64,000 nucleotides of DNA, from contig NZ_CP016804.1 in NCBI RefSeq assembly GCF_001886955.1, positions 2,021,947 through 2,085,946 of the forward strand, written 5' to 3'. This document shows, piece after piece, positions 8,698 through 18,130 of the stretch. The translations under genes and the position numbers were made by a program. Origin of the DNA: Halodesulfurarchaeum formicicum. GTDB lineage: Archaea; Halobacteriota; Halobacteria; Halobacteriales; Halobacteriaceae. The notes under the pieces were generated by a model. It was not told the DNA's origin. It saw nothing but the letters and a program-made list of their open reading frames with translations, and did no database searches. The stretch's first letter is position 1; every line of letters begins with the position of its first letter.

Positions 8698-11472
8698 ATG
8701 AGCGACCTCGAGGAGGCCTACCGTCTCGAATACTTCGAGACGGAGGACTTTGTCCGGAAGCAGTGTTCGGAGTGTGGCAGCTTCTTCTGGACTCGCGATC
8801 CCGACCGGGAGACCTGCGGGGAGCCCCCCTGTGACGAGTACGAGTTCATCGACAACCCCAGCCTCGACCGGGAGTACACCCTCGAGGAGATGCGCGAGAA
8901 GTTCCTCTCCTTCTTCGAGGCCCACGATCACGAGCGTATCGAGCCCTACCCAGTGGCCGCGAACCGCTGGCGGGACGACGTGTTGCTCACTCAGGCCTCG
9001 ATCTATGACTTCCAGCCCCTCGTGACCAGCGGGAAGACCCCGCCACCGGCGAATCCGCTGACGATCAGCCAGCCCTGCATCCGGATGCAGGACATCGACA
9101 ACGTGGGCAAGACGGGTCGACACACGATGGCCTTCGAGATGATGGCCCACCACACCTTCAACGTCCGCGAGGACGCAGACCAGGAGTACGCCTACGACGG
9201 CGAGGTCTACTGGAAGGACGAGACCGTCGAACTCTGCGATGAGTTCTTCGTCGAGATGGGCGTGGACCCCGAAGAGATCACCTACATCGAGGATCCGTGG
9301 GTCGGCGGGGGCAACGCCGGCCCGGCCTTCGAGGTGCTGTATCGCGGGGCGGAACTCGCCACGCTCGTCTTCATGTCGATGGAGCAGGACCCCGAGGGCG
9401 AGTACGAGATGAAAGACGGCAACCGCTACAGCCCGATGGACACCTACATCGTGGACACGGGCTACGGGCTGGAGCGGTGGACCTGGGTGAGCCAGGGGAC
9501 ACCCACCGTCTACGAGGCGATCTACCCCGAGATGATCGAGTTCCTCAAGGAGAAAGCGGCGATCGAGCTCACCGCCGAGGAGGAGGCACTGATCCATCGC
9601 GCCTCAAAGCTCGCCGGCCGACTCGACATCGACGAGGTCGAGGACGTGGACGCCGCCCGGGAGACGATCGCCGCGGAGCTAGACGTCGAGGCCGCCTACA
9701 TCGACGAGCTCATGTCGCCCCTGGAGGACATCTACGCGATCGCCGACCACGCCCGCACGCTCGCATACATGTTCGGGGACGGGATCGTCCCGTCGAACGT
9801 GGGCACGGGCTATCTGGCCCGGATGGTCCTCCGTCGCACCGTCCGGCTCCTCGAATCGGTCGACATCGAGGTTCCGATCGCCGACCTGGTCGACATGCAG
9901 GCCGAGCGCCTGGAGTATCAGAACCGGGAGACGATCCGGGACATCGTCGATTCGGAGGTCGAGAAGTACCAGGAGACCCTCGAACGGGGCGGCCGACGGG
10001 TGCGCCAGCTCGCCGAGGAGCACGCCGAATCCGGCACGCCGATTCCCGAGTCGGCCCTCGTGGAGCTCTATGACTCACATGGCATTCAGCCGGACATGGT
10101 CGAGGAGATCGCCGCCGAGTACGGCGTTGCGGTCGAGACCCCCGATAACTTCTACGGCCTCGTCGCCGAACGCCACGACAAGGAGGGCGGGGAGACAGCC
10201 CAGGAGACCCGCGATTCCCGGTTTGCCGACCTGCCCGAGACCGAGCAACTCTACTACGACGACCAGTACCGGACCGAGTTCGAGGCCATCGTCCTCGATG
10301 TCTTCGAGCGCGAGGAGGGGTATGACGTGGTCCTCGATCAGACAATGTTCTATCCCGAAGGTGGGGGCCAGCCGGCCGATCATGGCACCCTCTCGACCGG
10401 CGAGAACACCGTCACGGTCCTGGACGTGCAGATCGAGGACGGCGTGATACGTCACCACACGGACGACAACCCCGGCAAGGGCGAGTTCGTGACCGGCCAG
10501 ATCGACGTGGAGCGCCGGCGACGCTTGATGCGCCATCACACCGCCACCCACGTGGTCATCGACGCCGCCCGGTCGGTCCTGGGCGATCACGTCCGACAGG
10601 CCGGAGCCCAGAAGGGCACGGATTCCTCGCGAATCGACATTCGGCACTTCGAGCGACTGAACCGGGAGACAGTCGAGGAGATCGAGCGGCGGGCGAACCG
10701 GACCGTGATGGAGGACCTCCATGTCCATCAGGAGTGGCCGGACCGCCACGAGGCCGAGGAGACCTACGGCTTTGACCTCTATCAGGGTGGCATTCCGGCC
10801 GGGCAGAACATCCGCCTGATCCACGTCGGCGAGGACGTCCAGGCCTGTGGCGGCACCCACGTCGCTCGCACGGGCGAGATCGGGGCGATCAAGATCCTCT
10901 CGACCGAACGCGTGCAGGACGGGGTCGAGCGACTCACCTTCGCCGCCGGCGAGGCCGCGGTCGAGCACGTCGAGTCGATGGAGCGGGATCTCCTGGCGGC
11001 TGCAGCAACCTTCGACGTCTCGCCGGCCGACGTACCGGCGACTGCCGAACGCTTCTTCGAGGAGTGGAAGGAACGCGGCAAGCAGATCGAACAGCTGAAA
11101 GAACAACTCGCAGAAGCCCGGGCCGCCGGAGCCGAGAGCGGCGAACGGGTCTCGGTCGGCGAGTGGGAGGCCGTAATCAAACGCCTGGACGTGGACATGG
11201 ACGAACTCCGGGCGACGGCCAACGCCCTCGCCGAAGACGGCACGATAGCAGTGGTCGCAAGCGGGGTCGACGGGGCGCAGTTCGTCGTCGCCGCACCGGA
11301 CGGGGCCCCGGTCAACGCCGGTGCGGTCGTCTCCGAACTCGCCAGTCGAGTCGGCGGCGGCGGGGGTGGCCCGGCCGACTTCGCACAGGGTGGCGGGCCA
11401 AACGTCGACGCGCTGGACGAGGCTCTGGAGGCAGTGCCCGAACTCCTGGAGTCACGGGCCGAAGCCAACTAG
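8698..11472 (+). CDS. alaS: Alanyl-tRNA synthetase
   Basis: 924 aa class II synthetase charging tRNA-Ala. It has the archaeal N-terminal zinc element ([15 protein letters not shown], residues about 23-42), the aminoacylation core ([10 protein letters not shown]), the central tRNA-binding region, the editing domain with HHTATH and CGGTH, and a C-terminal C-Ala domain with a glycine-rich hinge near residue 890. The length is normal for archaea. The ATG at 8698 is preferred to the upstream in-frame codon at 8575, which lies inside rfcS; TGTTTTACC sits about 28 bp before it. Its last 4 nt overlap the next, convergent gene. Confidence 0.97.
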   Translation: MSDLEEAYRLEYFETEDFVRKQCSECGSFFWTRDPDRETCGEPPCDEYEFIDNPSLDREYTLEEMREKFLSFFEAHDHERIEPYPVAANRWRDDVLLTQASIYDFQPLVTSGKTPPPANPLTISQPCIRMQDIDNVGKTGRHTMAFEMMAHHTFNVREDADQEYAYDGEVYWKDETVELCDEFFVEMGVDPEEITYIEDPWVGGGNAGPAFEVLYRGAELATLVFMSMEQDPEGEYEMKDGNRYSPMDTYIVDTGYGLERWTWVSQGTPTVYEAIYPEMIEFLKEKAAIELTAEEEALIHRASKLAGRLDIDEVEDVDAARETIAAELDVEAAYIDELMSPLEDIYAIADHARTLAYMFGDGIVPSNVGTGYLARMVLRRTVRLLESVDIEVPIADLVDMQAERLEYQNRETIRDIVDSEVEKYQETLERGGRRVRQLAEEHAESGTPIPESALVELYDSHGIQPDMVEEIAAEYGVAVETPDNFYGLVAERHDKEGGETAQETRDSRFADLPETEQLYYDDQYRTEFEAIVLDVFEREEGYDVVLDQTMFYPEGGGQPADHGTLSTGENTVTVLDVQIEDGVIRHHTDDNPGKGEFVTGQIDVERRRRLMRHHTATHVVIDAARSVLGDHVRQAGAQKGTDSSRIDIRHFERLNRETVEEIERRANRTVMEDLHVHQEWPDRHEAEETYGFDLYQGGIPAGQNIRLIHVGEDVQACGGTHVARTGEIGAIKILSTERVQDGVERLTFAAGEAAVEHVESMERDLLAAAATFDVSPADVPATAERFFEEWKERGKQIEQLKEQLAEARAAGAESGERVSVGEWEAVIKRLDVDMDELRATANALAEDGTIAVVASGVDGAQFVVAAPDGAPVNAGAVVSELASRVGGGGGGPADFAQGGGPNVDALDEALEAVPELLESRAEAN

Positions 11473-11630
11473 GCGCGGTCGATATCGAGTTCGTCCTGGA
11501 GGTCCTCGAACGCCGCCGACTCGGAGAGTTCCTCGAGCCGTTCCTTGAAGTGGTCCTCACAGAGTCCGACCCGGACACCGTCGGATTCGACGGTGACATC
11601 GGCGGTGCGCCCACAGTAGTGACACTCCAT
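11469..11630 (-). CDS. Haloarchaeal zinc-binding miniprotein (DUF6757-like)
   Basis: 53 aa, starting MECHYCGR and ending DELDIDRA. CxxC plus a downstream CEDH gives a four-ligand zinc site. A similar short protein is widespread in haloarchaea and I associate it with DUF6757, from memory. The function is unknown. Its stop overlaps the convergent alaS stop by 4 nt. The start is the Met at 11628-11630; an upstream in-frame Met adds residues unlike the family. Confidence 0.7.
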   Translation of the reverse strand: MECHYCGRTADVTVESDGVRVGLCEDHFKERLEELSESAAFEDLQDELDIDRA

Positions 11631-11662
11631 ACGAGAGCCAAGCGGCCCGAGCACCCTGAACC

Positions 11663-12457
11663 TCACGGCTCGGGCGAAATCCGGGCCGCGATGGATTCGT
11701 AGTCCGCGCGATCGAGGCCGGCGGCCCCGATTTCGGTGCCGTGGGCGTCGCTCCCGCCAGTCACCAGCAACCCGTGGTCCTCGATAGCCGATTCGAGCAG
11801 CGGCTGGTCCACCACGTCAGCCCCGTAGGGATAGTACCGTTCGACCGCATCGAGCCGGCTACAGCGAGCGAGCGCGGCGGCCGGGTCGGCGTACCGAAAC
11901 GGGTGGGCCAGGCTGAGCAGGTCCGCGGCCCCCGAGAGGAGTTCGACGCCGCGGTCGAAATCCGGGATCGCCCGCGGAACGAAACAGGGGCGGTCGGTCC
12001 CGATCAGGTCCTGGAACACCCTCTCGACCGTCTGGTAGTCCGCCTCCGGGTGCTCGACCACCGCCCGGGCGATGTGTGGGCGACCGGTTCGGCCGTCGAT
12101 CCCGAGGTCGAGGTCGATGCCCAACTCGGCCTCCAGACAGGCCACGATCTCGTGAGCCCGTTCTCGACGATTCCGGGCCAACCGCTCGGTCTCAGCCCGG
12201 AGCTCGGGCGTCGGGTCGAGGCCATAGCCCAGCAGATCGATCCGCTGGGACGGAGTCTCCACCCGCAACTCGATGCCGTGCACGATAGTTACGCCGTCCC
12301 GCTCGACGACCGGCGCCTCGAGGTCGGGATGGGGCCGATCGTGGTCGGTCACGCCCACCACAGCCACTGACCCAGCCCTGGCGGCCCGCGGCACCGCCTC
12401 GATGGAGAGGGTGCCATCGGAGTTCTCGGTATGGACGTGGAGATCCGCATAGACCAT
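11663..12457 (-). CDS. PHP-domain metal-dependent phosphoesterase
   Basis: 264 aa. PHP metal-site motifs appear in order: DLHVHTENSDGTLS (5-18), VTDHD, GIELRV, LAHPFRY and GSDAHG. Members hydrolyse phosphate esters, for example histidinol phosphate or nucleotide 3',5'-bisphosphates; the substrate here is not known. The Met at 12455-12457 matches the family start (MVYADLHVHT). It ends 32 bp before the zinc miniprotein gene on the same strand. Confidence 0.85.
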   Translation of the reverse strand: MVYADLHVHTENSDGTLSIEAVPRAARAGSVAVVGVTDHDRPHPDLEAPVVERDGVTIVHGIELRVETPSQRIDLLGYGLDPTPELRAETERLARNRRERAHEIVACLEAELGIDLDLGIDGRTGRPHIARAVVEHPEADYQTVERVFQDLIGTDRPCFVPRAIPDFDRGVELLSGAADLLSLAHPFRYADPAAALARCSRLDAVERYYPYGADVVDQPLLESAIEDHGLLVTGGSDAHGTEIGAAGLDRADYESIAARISPEP

Positions 12458-12553
12458 ACCGGACCGGGAACGGGCGAGTGCATACGCCTTTCGCCGGCGG
12501 AAATCGCCGATACATTGATAACCACACCCACACAAGTAGTGGGTACACTTCCC

Positions 12554-12727
12554 ATGTCACTAGGTGCCTACGACGAGCAGGAACACGAGCGGCGTGAGCG
12601 GAAGAACTCGTCCGTCGACCTCTCGGAAGCGGATACCAGGTCGACCTATCACGGCTCGGTCGAGTTCGACTCGGGGGAGTCCGCCGAGGCGCTGCTCGAT
12701 CAGTTCCACGAGATCAGCGACGGGTGA
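12554..12727 (+). CDS. DUF5786-like haloarchaeal small protein
   Basis: 57 aa, very charged, beginning MSLGAYDEQEHERRER with YHGSVEFDSGESAEALLDQF at its centre. This pattern is a conserved haloarchaeal family (DUF5786, from memory) of unknown function. No cysteines or membrane segment. Divergent from the PHP gene; the 96-bp gap contains GATACATTGATAA as a possible promoter element. Confidence 0.72.
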   Translation: MSLGAYDEQEHERRERKNSSVDLSEADTRSTYHGSVEFDSGESAEALLDQFHEISDG

Positions 12728-12767
12728 TCGCCCCCAGTGTTTTCCCGGACGGGCCCCAGATCAGGGC

Positions 12768-12971
12768 ATGACCCAGACGTGTGATGGGTGTGGCGTCGAG
12801 ATCTCCGTCGCCGGCGGCATCGCGAACATCTGGTCGACGGAGCCGACTCACACGAGCGGTATGACCCTGGAACTACCCGACGGATCCGAGCACCTGCTCT
12901 GTTTTGACTGTATCGAGGCCCTGCCCGAAGAAGCGACGGCAGCCGACGTCGCAGCACTCGGGGACTCGTAG
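12768..12971 (+). CDS. Small zinc-ribbon protein, function unknown
   Basis: 67 aa, beginning MTQTCDGCGVEISVAGG. CDGC near the N-terminus and CFDC near residue 50 form a CxxC...CxxC zinc ribbon around a strand-rich core (MTLELPDGSEHLL). Conserved in haloarchaea as far as I recall; role unknown. It lies 40 bp after the DUF5786-like gene, possibly in one unit, and converges on a 27-codon gene. Confidence 0.65.
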   Translation: MTQTCDGCGVEISVAGGIANIWSTEPTHTSGMTLELPDGSEHLLCFDCIEALPEEATAADVAALGDS

Positions 12972-12972
12972 C

Positions 12973-13056
12973 TCAGAAAAAGGAGACGCCGTAGGCCAGG
13001 ACGGAGCCGAGCATCAGGACGACCAGAAACAGCGCCATGAGTTGTTCACGATCCAT
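12973..13056 (-). CDS. 27-aa single-pass membrane miniprotein
   Basis: Reads MDREQLMALFLVVLMLGSVL to ...SFF, a charged N-terminus followed by one hydrophobic helix. Similar 25-30 residue proteins beginning with Met-Asp/Glu-Arg occur in haloarchaea. The clean ATG, the membrane pattern and its fit in an otherwise empty gap support it; the function is unknown. The stop codon is 2 nt from the stop of the convergent zinc-ribbon gene. Confidence 0.5.
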   Translation of the reverse strand: MDREQLMALFLVVLMLGSVLAYGVSFF

Positions 13057-13114
13057 ACGGAATGGTTCTCCTGGAGCGAGTTAGCCGTTTCCCCGTCCTC
13101 GCCGACCCGTCGAG

Positions 13115-13272
13115 CAGGCCCCAGTCACTCGATCGGGACATCGAGCACAGGCCCAGTCACTCGATCGGGACATCGAGCACAGGCCCCAGTCATTCGATCG
13201 GCCCGTCGAGCAGGCCCCAGTCATTCGATCGGCCCGTCGAGCAGGCCCCAGTCATTCGATCGTGGCGTCGAG
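13115..13272. repeat. Five tandem 31-33 bp repeats derived from the 3' end of the taw2-like gene
   Basis: Copies start at 13115, 13146, 13178, 13211 and 13242. The common unit is CAGGCCCCAGTCATTCGATC followed by GGCCCGTCGAG, with CACTCGATCGGGACATCGAG variants in the two distal copies. The last copy (13242-13272) contains the final six codons and stop of the neighbouring minus-strand gene (LDATIE then TGA), so the array looks like repeated duplication of that stop region outward. There are no unique spacers, so it is not a CRISPR array. Confidence 0.9.
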
Positions 13273-14271
13273 CACGATGTGGGTGACGCCCTCGCTATGG
13301 GTCTTCACCCGCCTGCGGTCGATTTCGAGCACGGTCCGGTTGGCCGCTTCGGCCGCCGTTTCGAGGCGCTCGACCGGCCGGTCCCAGAGCAGGGCGTCGG
13401 GAGTGGCTTCGTGCATGTGAAGTGTGCCGCCGGGTGCCAGAACCGCCATGGCCGGGTCGAGGTACTCGAAGGCGTCGTAGTAGCCCATCACGATTCGGTC
13501 GTACTGCTCGCCCGCCTCGGCGCGAACGGACACGACATCGCGACAATCTCCCAGCATGAGTTCCAGGCGGTCTGTCACATCGTTGAGCCGGGCGTTCTCC
13601 GAGAGGTACTGGAAGGCCGTGGGGTTCTTCTCGACGGCCGTGACCTGCGCGCCAGCCCGGGCCATCGGGAGCGAGAAGTAGCCGATGCCCGCAAACATGT
13701 CCAGGACGCGTTCGCCCGCTTCGACGACCTCGCCCATACGAGCCCGTTCGGTCTTGTTTCCGGGTGCAAACATCACCCGGGCGAGATCCAGAGCGTACTT
13801 CGTCCCGTGTTCTGTGTGGACAGTCTCGGTGTCGCCCGACCCGGCCACGACTTCCACTGTGGGCTCGCGTTTCTCGCCCGCGATCCCCGCCCGGTGGAGG
13901 ACGGTGTCCGCGCCGCGATGAAGCTCCAGAAGCGCCTCGGCCACGGCCTCGCGACGCCCGCACTCCCCGAACTGGACGAGGATCACGTCGCCGATAACCG
14001 CCCAGGAACTCGGGGCGGCCTCGATCTCCGCGGGCGAGAACCCACGCGCTTCGAGCAGCGTCGGGAGATCCGACGCTCGGGGTTCCGGATCGACCTGTTC
14101 GATCACGTCCCGGACCCGGGTGGCAGCCGGGGGTTCGGTGACCGGGATCGCGACCGTCTCCTCGTCCTGTTCCACCAGGCGACGGCTCTCGTCGTGGATG
14201 CCTTCCTCCTGCAGCGAGGCGATGGCGACCTCGACGTCCGGTTTTGCGACGACTGCGGCGAGATTACTCAT
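13252..14271 (-). CDS. taw2: Class I SAM-dependent enzyme of the Trm5/TYW2 family, probably Taw2
   Basis: 339 aa. The SAM-binding motif LDMFAGIGYFSLPMARAG lies mid-protein, followed by VEKNPTA and the Trm5/TYW2 tail. The N-terminal half resembles the D1/D2 region of archaeal Trm5/Taw2. Taw2 transfers the aminocarboxypropyl group of SAM to the wyosine precursor at G37 of tRNA-Phe; Trm5 methylates the same base. I favour Taw2 from the overall haloarchaeal pattern, but Trm5 is possible. Its ATG lies inside the end of the NMD3 gene (AATGAGTAA, 8-nt overlap), so the two are coupled. Its 3' end seeds a tandem repeat array. Confidence 0.78.
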   Translation of the reverse strand: MSNLAAVVAKPDVEVAIASLQEEGIHDESRRLVEQDEETVAIPVTEPPAATRVRDVIEQVDPEPRASDLPTLLEARGFSPAEIEAAPSSWAVIGDVILVQFGECGRREAVAEALLELHRGADTVLHRAGIAGEKREPTVEVVAGSGDTETVHTEHGTKYALDLARVMFAPGNKTERARMGEVVEAGERVLDMFAGIGYFSLPMARAGAQVTAVEKNPTAFQYLSENARLNDVTDRLELMLGDCRDVVSVRAEAGEQYDRIVMGYYDAFEYLDPAMAVLAPGGTLHMHEATPDALLWDRPVERLETAAEAANRTVLEIDRRRVKTHSEGVTHIVLDATIE

Positions 14272-15358
14272 TGTCGGGGAGGACATAGAGGTCGCCGTCG
14301 ATGCGAATCACGGAGACGGTTGTGGCGTCGGCGTCGAAGTACGACGGCCGGGGAACAGTTCGGGTCTCGGCGGTCTCGGGATCGAGCACCTGAACTGCAT
14401 GTTCGTCGAGCACCGACACGACCGTCGTCTCGGCGGCGTCCTCGCGGTTGCCCACCAGTTGGGCATCGGGCACTCGACCGTCGTCGAAGGCAGTTTCGAA
14501 TGGCTCCCCACTCCCCAGTTCCACCCCCTTGAGGTTGCCCCGCACGCCCTGGACCAGCACCGGGCCAGTAGCTTCAGGCACCGTGATGACATCGCCCGGC
14601 CGGAAGGCCGGCAGTCGCACGGCGTAGGTGACGCGGTAGACCTCGTTGCCGTCGCCGTCCTCGGTCACCAGGGTCTCGGAGTCCGAGATCGAGCCACCGA
14701 ACTCCTCGCGGAGTTTCGTGGCCACCCGGCGTCCGAGTTTGGTGGTCGAAAGTTTGATGTTCGGACCGTGTCCCGAGTCGTTGACCTCCGTGACGAAGGC
14801 CTCGCGGTCGCCCCCCTCGGCCATCTCGGTCGTGATCTCGTGGGCCAGTTCCACGGCCCGGTCGGCTTCCGCCTCGCGTGGCCTGCGGCCGCTCGCCCGG
14901 ACCTGGACGATGCTCGCATAGGAGTTGCCCGCGATGCGCCCACACCGGCGACAGGTGCCCCGGCCGATCGCGACCCGGATCGGTCGCTCGACGGTGAGTT
15001 CGCGGCCACGCACCACGCCCGTGAACGTCGCGTGCAACACGATTGTGTTGCGGTCGATCTGTTCGGGTTCGACCGTCCAGGAAACGTCCTCGGCCTCGCG
15101 GTGGACCGAAACGGCTGCGGTGGCCTCCTCGATCGCCACGTCTGTGAGGTCACGTGCGCCCACGTCGACCCACTTCTCGCCCCGCTTGACCGCCCCACAC
15201 CGGGCACAGACGGTTACCTCGACGGTGTCGGGGGCATCGACCAGTTCGAAATCTTCGAGATAGCAGTCCGTACAGAGCCCGCGCTCCGAGGCCGCGGCCT
15301 GCTCGGGGTCGACGGGCGAACCACAGCGGGGACAGAAGACCCCGGACTCGGTCGTCAT
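14264..15358 (-). CDS. NMD3-family ribosome assembly protein
   Basis: 364 aa. An N-terminal series of zinc CxxC motifs (CPRCGSP, CTDC, CARCGAV, CRRCGRI within the first 165 residues) and a beta-rich C-terminus match archaeal NMD3. Eukaryotic NMD3 binds the large ribosomal subunit during late maturation; a similar role in archaea is inferred. The Met at 15356-15358 starts MTTESGVFCPRCG, directly before the first zinc ribbon; the longer frame upstream is not supported. Translation is coupled to the taw2-like gene. Confidence 0.88.
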   Translation of the reverse strand: MTTESGVFCPRCGSPVDPEQAAASERGLCTDCYLEDFELVDAPDTVEVTVCARCGAVKRGEKWVDVGARDLTDVAIEEATAAVSVHREAEDVSWTVEPEQIDRNTIVLHATFTGVVRGRELTVERPIRVAIGRGTCRRCGRIAGNSYASIVQVRASGRRPREAEADRAVELAHEITTEMAEGGDREAFVTEVNDSGHGPNIKLSTTKLGRRVATKLREEFGGSISDSETLVTEDGDGNEVYRVTYAVRLPAFRPGDVITVPEATGPVLVQGVRGNLKGVELGSGEPFETAFDDGRVPDAQLVGNREDAAETTVVSVLDEHAVQVLDPETAETRTVPRPSYFDADATTVSVIRIDGDLYVLPDNE

Positions 15359-15443
15359 TGGCCCGGGGTAGGCCGTGGAGGCTGTTAAGTGGCCCGCGAT
15401 GGGCCGGAAGGGGTTTCTACCTCGATGTGCAAACACCGCTCAC

Positions 15444-16325
15444 ATGGAGTGGAAATCGGACTGGGGACTGCGATTGCGGATGGGAGTGACGATGTTCCTC
15501 CTGTTTGCCCTCTACATCGTCTTCGCCGGCGTGATCACCGCCTATCTGGGTGGCGGCGCGACCATGATGTTGCTCTTCTTCGGTGGGTTCTCGCTGGTCC
15601 AGTGGTTCTTCAGCGACAAACTCACCCTCTGGAGCATGGGCGCAACAGAGGTCACCCAGGAGGAGTACCCACAGCTACACGCCACGATCTCGCGACTCTC
15701 ACAGCAGGCAGACCTGCCAAAGCCCAAAGTGGCCGTCGTCGACTCCCAGGTGCCAAACGCCTTCGCGACCGGACGCTCGAAGAACCACGCCGCCGTCGCG
15801 GTGACGACGGGGATCATGCAGACCCTCGACGAGGAGGAGCTAGAGGGGGTCCTCGCTCACGAACTCTCCCACATCAAGAACCGCGATATGGCCGTGATGA
15901 CGATCGCCTCGTTCCTCTCGACGATGGCCTTTATCGTCGTTCGCTGGGGCTGGCTGTTCGCCGGCGGCCGGAACCGCCAGGGCGGGGGGGCCCCGGTCTT
16001 CGTGGCGATCGCCGTGTCCATCGTGGTCTGGATCATCTCCTTCCTCCTGATCCGGGCCCTCTCGCGATATCGCGAGTACGCGGCGGATCGCGGGGCCGCG
16101 ATGATCAGCGGGAAGCCCTCGAAACTCGCCTCGGCGTTGCTGAAAATCGACACCCGGATCGATCGGGTTCCCAAGGAGGATCTCCGGGACGAGGCCGAGA
16201 TGAACGCCTTCTTCATCATCCCGATCAAGGCCGGGATCGTCGGCAAACTCTTCAGCACCCACCCCAGCACCGAGAACCGGGTCGAACGGCTCCGCGAACT
16301 CGAACGGGAACTGGAGACGGCCTGA
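15444..16325 (+). CDS. htpX: HtpX membrane zinc metalloprotease (M48B)
   Basis: 293 aa. Two N-terminal membrane segments are followed by the zinc motif HELSHIKN, two more membrane segments and a YREYAADRGAA glutamate-ligand region. HtpX degrades damaged membrane proteins, with its active site in the cytoplasm. The upstream in-frame codon at 15375 lies next to the NMD3 start; the ATG at 15444 begins MEWKSDWGLRLRM, typical of the family. The next gene starts 1 nt after its stop. Confidence 0.94.
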   Translation: MEWKSDWGLRLRMGVTMFLLFALYIVFAGVITAYLGGGATMMLLFFGGFSLVQWFFSDKLTLWSMGATEVTQEEYPQLHATISRLSQQADLPKPKVAVVDSQVPNAFATGRSKNHAAVAVTTGIMQTLDEEELEGVLAHELSHIKNRDMAVMTIASFLSTMAFIVVRWGWLFAGGRNRQGGGAPVFVAIAVSIVVWIISFLLIRALSRYREYAADRGAAMISGKPSKLASALLKIDTRIDRVPKEDLRDEAEMNAFFIIPIKAGIVGKLFSTHPSTENRVERLRELERELETA

Positions 16326-16326
16326 G

Positions 16327-16923
16327 ATGGGGCTGTTCGACAGATTTCGGCGGCTTTTCGGGAGCCAGGCCGAGGCTGATGCCACCCGGGACGCCGACCC
16401 GGACGACCTCTTCCAGTTGACCGCCGCCTCGGTCACGATGACCGTCGACCTGGATTATGAGCCGGGAGACACCGCCGGCCTGGTCTTCTCGGCGATGGAC
16501 TCGACGGACTTCCAGGGCGCGCTGCGGGACGTCGAAGCCGTCCTGGAGGGGTCGGGCTGGTCGAGCGTGCACGAGGACGACCACGGGTACACCTGGGCCG
16601 TGGCGACCCGCGACGGCTTCGAGGAACTCGTCGCCGACATCTACGTGGCTGCCGATACGCTCGCCGACCGGGGCTACGGCGACCGACTCCTCGCCGCCGT
16701 CTTTCACTTCGAGCCCCAATCGAGTGGCCAGGACGTCTACTGGATCTACTCCTTCCGCCGTGGTTCGTTTTACCCGTTCGCCCCAAGTGGCCCGTCCGCC
16801 CGGGACGACGCTCGCGAGGTCAAACTCCAGTCGGTGATGGACGAGGAACTCGACGTGGAGGAGGACACGCAGTACTGGTATCCCCTCTGGCCCGACCGAC
16901 GCGGATCCCATCCCTGGGAGTGA
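16327..16923 (+). CDS. pspAB: PspA-associated protein PspAB
   Basis: 198 aa soluble protein beginning MGLFDRFRRLFGS, with YVWIYSF-like YWIYSFRRGSFYPFAP near residue 140-155. It matches the PspAB family found beside htpX in haloarchaea and actinobacteria. In the phage-shock system, PspAB is thought to assist PspA-based membrane-stress responses. The 1-nt spacing from htpX indicates one operon. The assignment rests on recalled family pattern and gene context. Confidence 0.82.
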   Translation: MGLFDRFRRLFGSQAEADATRDADPDDLFQLTAASVTMTVDLDYEPGDTAGLVFSAMDSTDFQGALRDVEAVLEGSGWSSVHEDDHGYTWAVATRDGFEELVADIYVAADTLADRGYGDRLLAAVFHFEPQSSGQDVYWIYSFRRGSFYPFAPSGPSARDDAREVKLQSVMDEELDVEEDTQYWYPLWPDRRGSHPWE

Positions 16924-17018
16924 CCGGCCGACTCGTTTTTCCCGATAAACGTTCCCGTTCGGCTCGAGTTATCACGGCTCCATCGGGCGGTTTCACTTTC
17001 ACTTTGGTGTTTACGAGG

Positions 17019-17026
17019 GTTTATCC
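17019..17026 (+). promoter_or_regulatory. TATA box of radA
   Basis: GTTTATCC is centred about 27 bp before the radA ATG. The 126-bp gap before radA also has a TTTCACTTTCACTTT direct repeat (16991-17005) that could be a regulatory site. Confidence 0.55.
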
Positions 17027-17049
17027 CCCGGGCCGAACAATCCGAGAGC

Positions 17050-18084
17050 ATGGCAAGTGACGCGGATCTCGAGGAGCTGCCAGGAGTCGGGCCGGCGACG
17101 GCTGACAAACTCAAGGACGCCGGGTTCGAGTCCTACCAGGGCCTCGCGGTCGCCTCCCCGGGCGAGCTCTCGAACACGGCCGACGTGGGCGAGTCGACGG
17201 CGGCGGACATCATCAACGCGGCCCGCGAGGAGGCCGACGTGGGTGGCTTCGAGACCGGGAGTGACGTTCTCGAACGCCGCGAGCAGATCGGGAAGCTCTC
17301 CTGGATGGTCGATGAAGTAGATGAGCTCCTGGGTGGGGGCAGCGAGACCCAGTCCATCACCGAGGTCTACGGCGAGTTCGGGTCCGGGAAGTCCCAGATC
17401 ACCCACCAGCTCTCCGTGAACGTCCAGCTCCCCGAGGAACACGGCGGACTGGCTGGCAGCGCGATCTTTATCGACAGCGAGGACACCTTCCGCCCCGAGC
17501 GGATCGACGACATGGTCCGGGGGCTACCCGATGCCACCCTCGAAGCGACGATGGAACAGCGCGAGATCGAGGGCGGACCGGACGACGAGGCGGCGATGGA
17601 GGAACTGGTCGAGGACATCCTCGACAAGATCCACGTCGCGAAGGCCTTCAACTCCAACCACCAGATCCTGCTGGCCGAGAAGGCAAAGGAGGTCGCCTCG
17701 GAGGCCGAGGACAGCGAGTGGCCGGTTCGGCTGCTCAACGTGGATTCGCTCACCGCCCACTTCCGGGCCGAATACGTGGGTCGCGGCGAACTCGCGGACC
17801 GCCAGCAGAAGCTCAACAAACACCTGCATGACCTGATGCGGATCGGCGATCTCTACAATACTGCCGTCCTGGTGACCAACCAGGTTCAGTCAAACCCCGA
17901 CGCCTTCTTCGGTGACCCGACCAAGCCAATCGGCGGTAACATCCTGGGACACACCTCCACGTTCCGAATCTACCTCCGGAAGTCCAAAGGGGACAAACGC
18001 ATCGTCCGACTCGTCGACGCGCCGAACCTCGCCGACGGTGAGGCCGTGATGCGTGTAGAAGACGGGGGCCTCAAGCCCGAATAA
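17050..18084 (+). CDS. radA: DNA repair and recombination protein RadA
   Basis: 344 aa archaeal Rad51/RecA homologue that forms filaments on single-stranded DNA and drives strand exchange. An N-terminal helix-hairpin-helix domain ([12 protein letters not shown], about 10-22), the polymerisation/linker region, Walker A GEFGSGKS (108-115), Walker B LLNVDSL and a C-terminal L2-region [12 protein letters not shown] are all present. The sequence is uninterrupted; inteins known from some haloarchaeal radA genes are absent here. Monocistronic by spacing. Confidence 0.97.
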   Translation: MASDADLEELPGVGPATADKLKDAGFESYQGLAVASPGELSNTADVGESTAADIINAAREEADVGGFETGSDVLERREQIGKLSWMVDEVDELLGGGSETQSITEVYGEFGSGKSQITHQLSVNVQLPEEHGGLAGSAIFIDSEDTFRPERIDDMVRGLPDATLEATMEQREIEGGPDDEAAMEELVEDILDKIHVAKAFNSNHQILLAEKAKEVASEAEDSEWPVRLLNVDSLTAHFRAEYVGRGELADRQQKLNKHLHDLMRIGDLYNTAVLVTNQVQSNPDAFFGDPTKPIGGNILGHTSTFRIYLRKSKGDKRIVRLVDAPNLADGEAVMRVEDGGLKPE

Positions 18085-18130
18085 CGCCGTTTTCTCCGTT
18101 TGCGGGTACACTCCAGGCAGCCAGCCCGTT

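Noticed and set aside
13115..13272. CRISPR array
   Set aside because: Repeats are directly joined with no unique spacers, and there are no cas genes.
17050..18084. Intein in radA
   Set aside because: The RadA sequence is continuous through Walker A and the other usual intein sites, with normal length.
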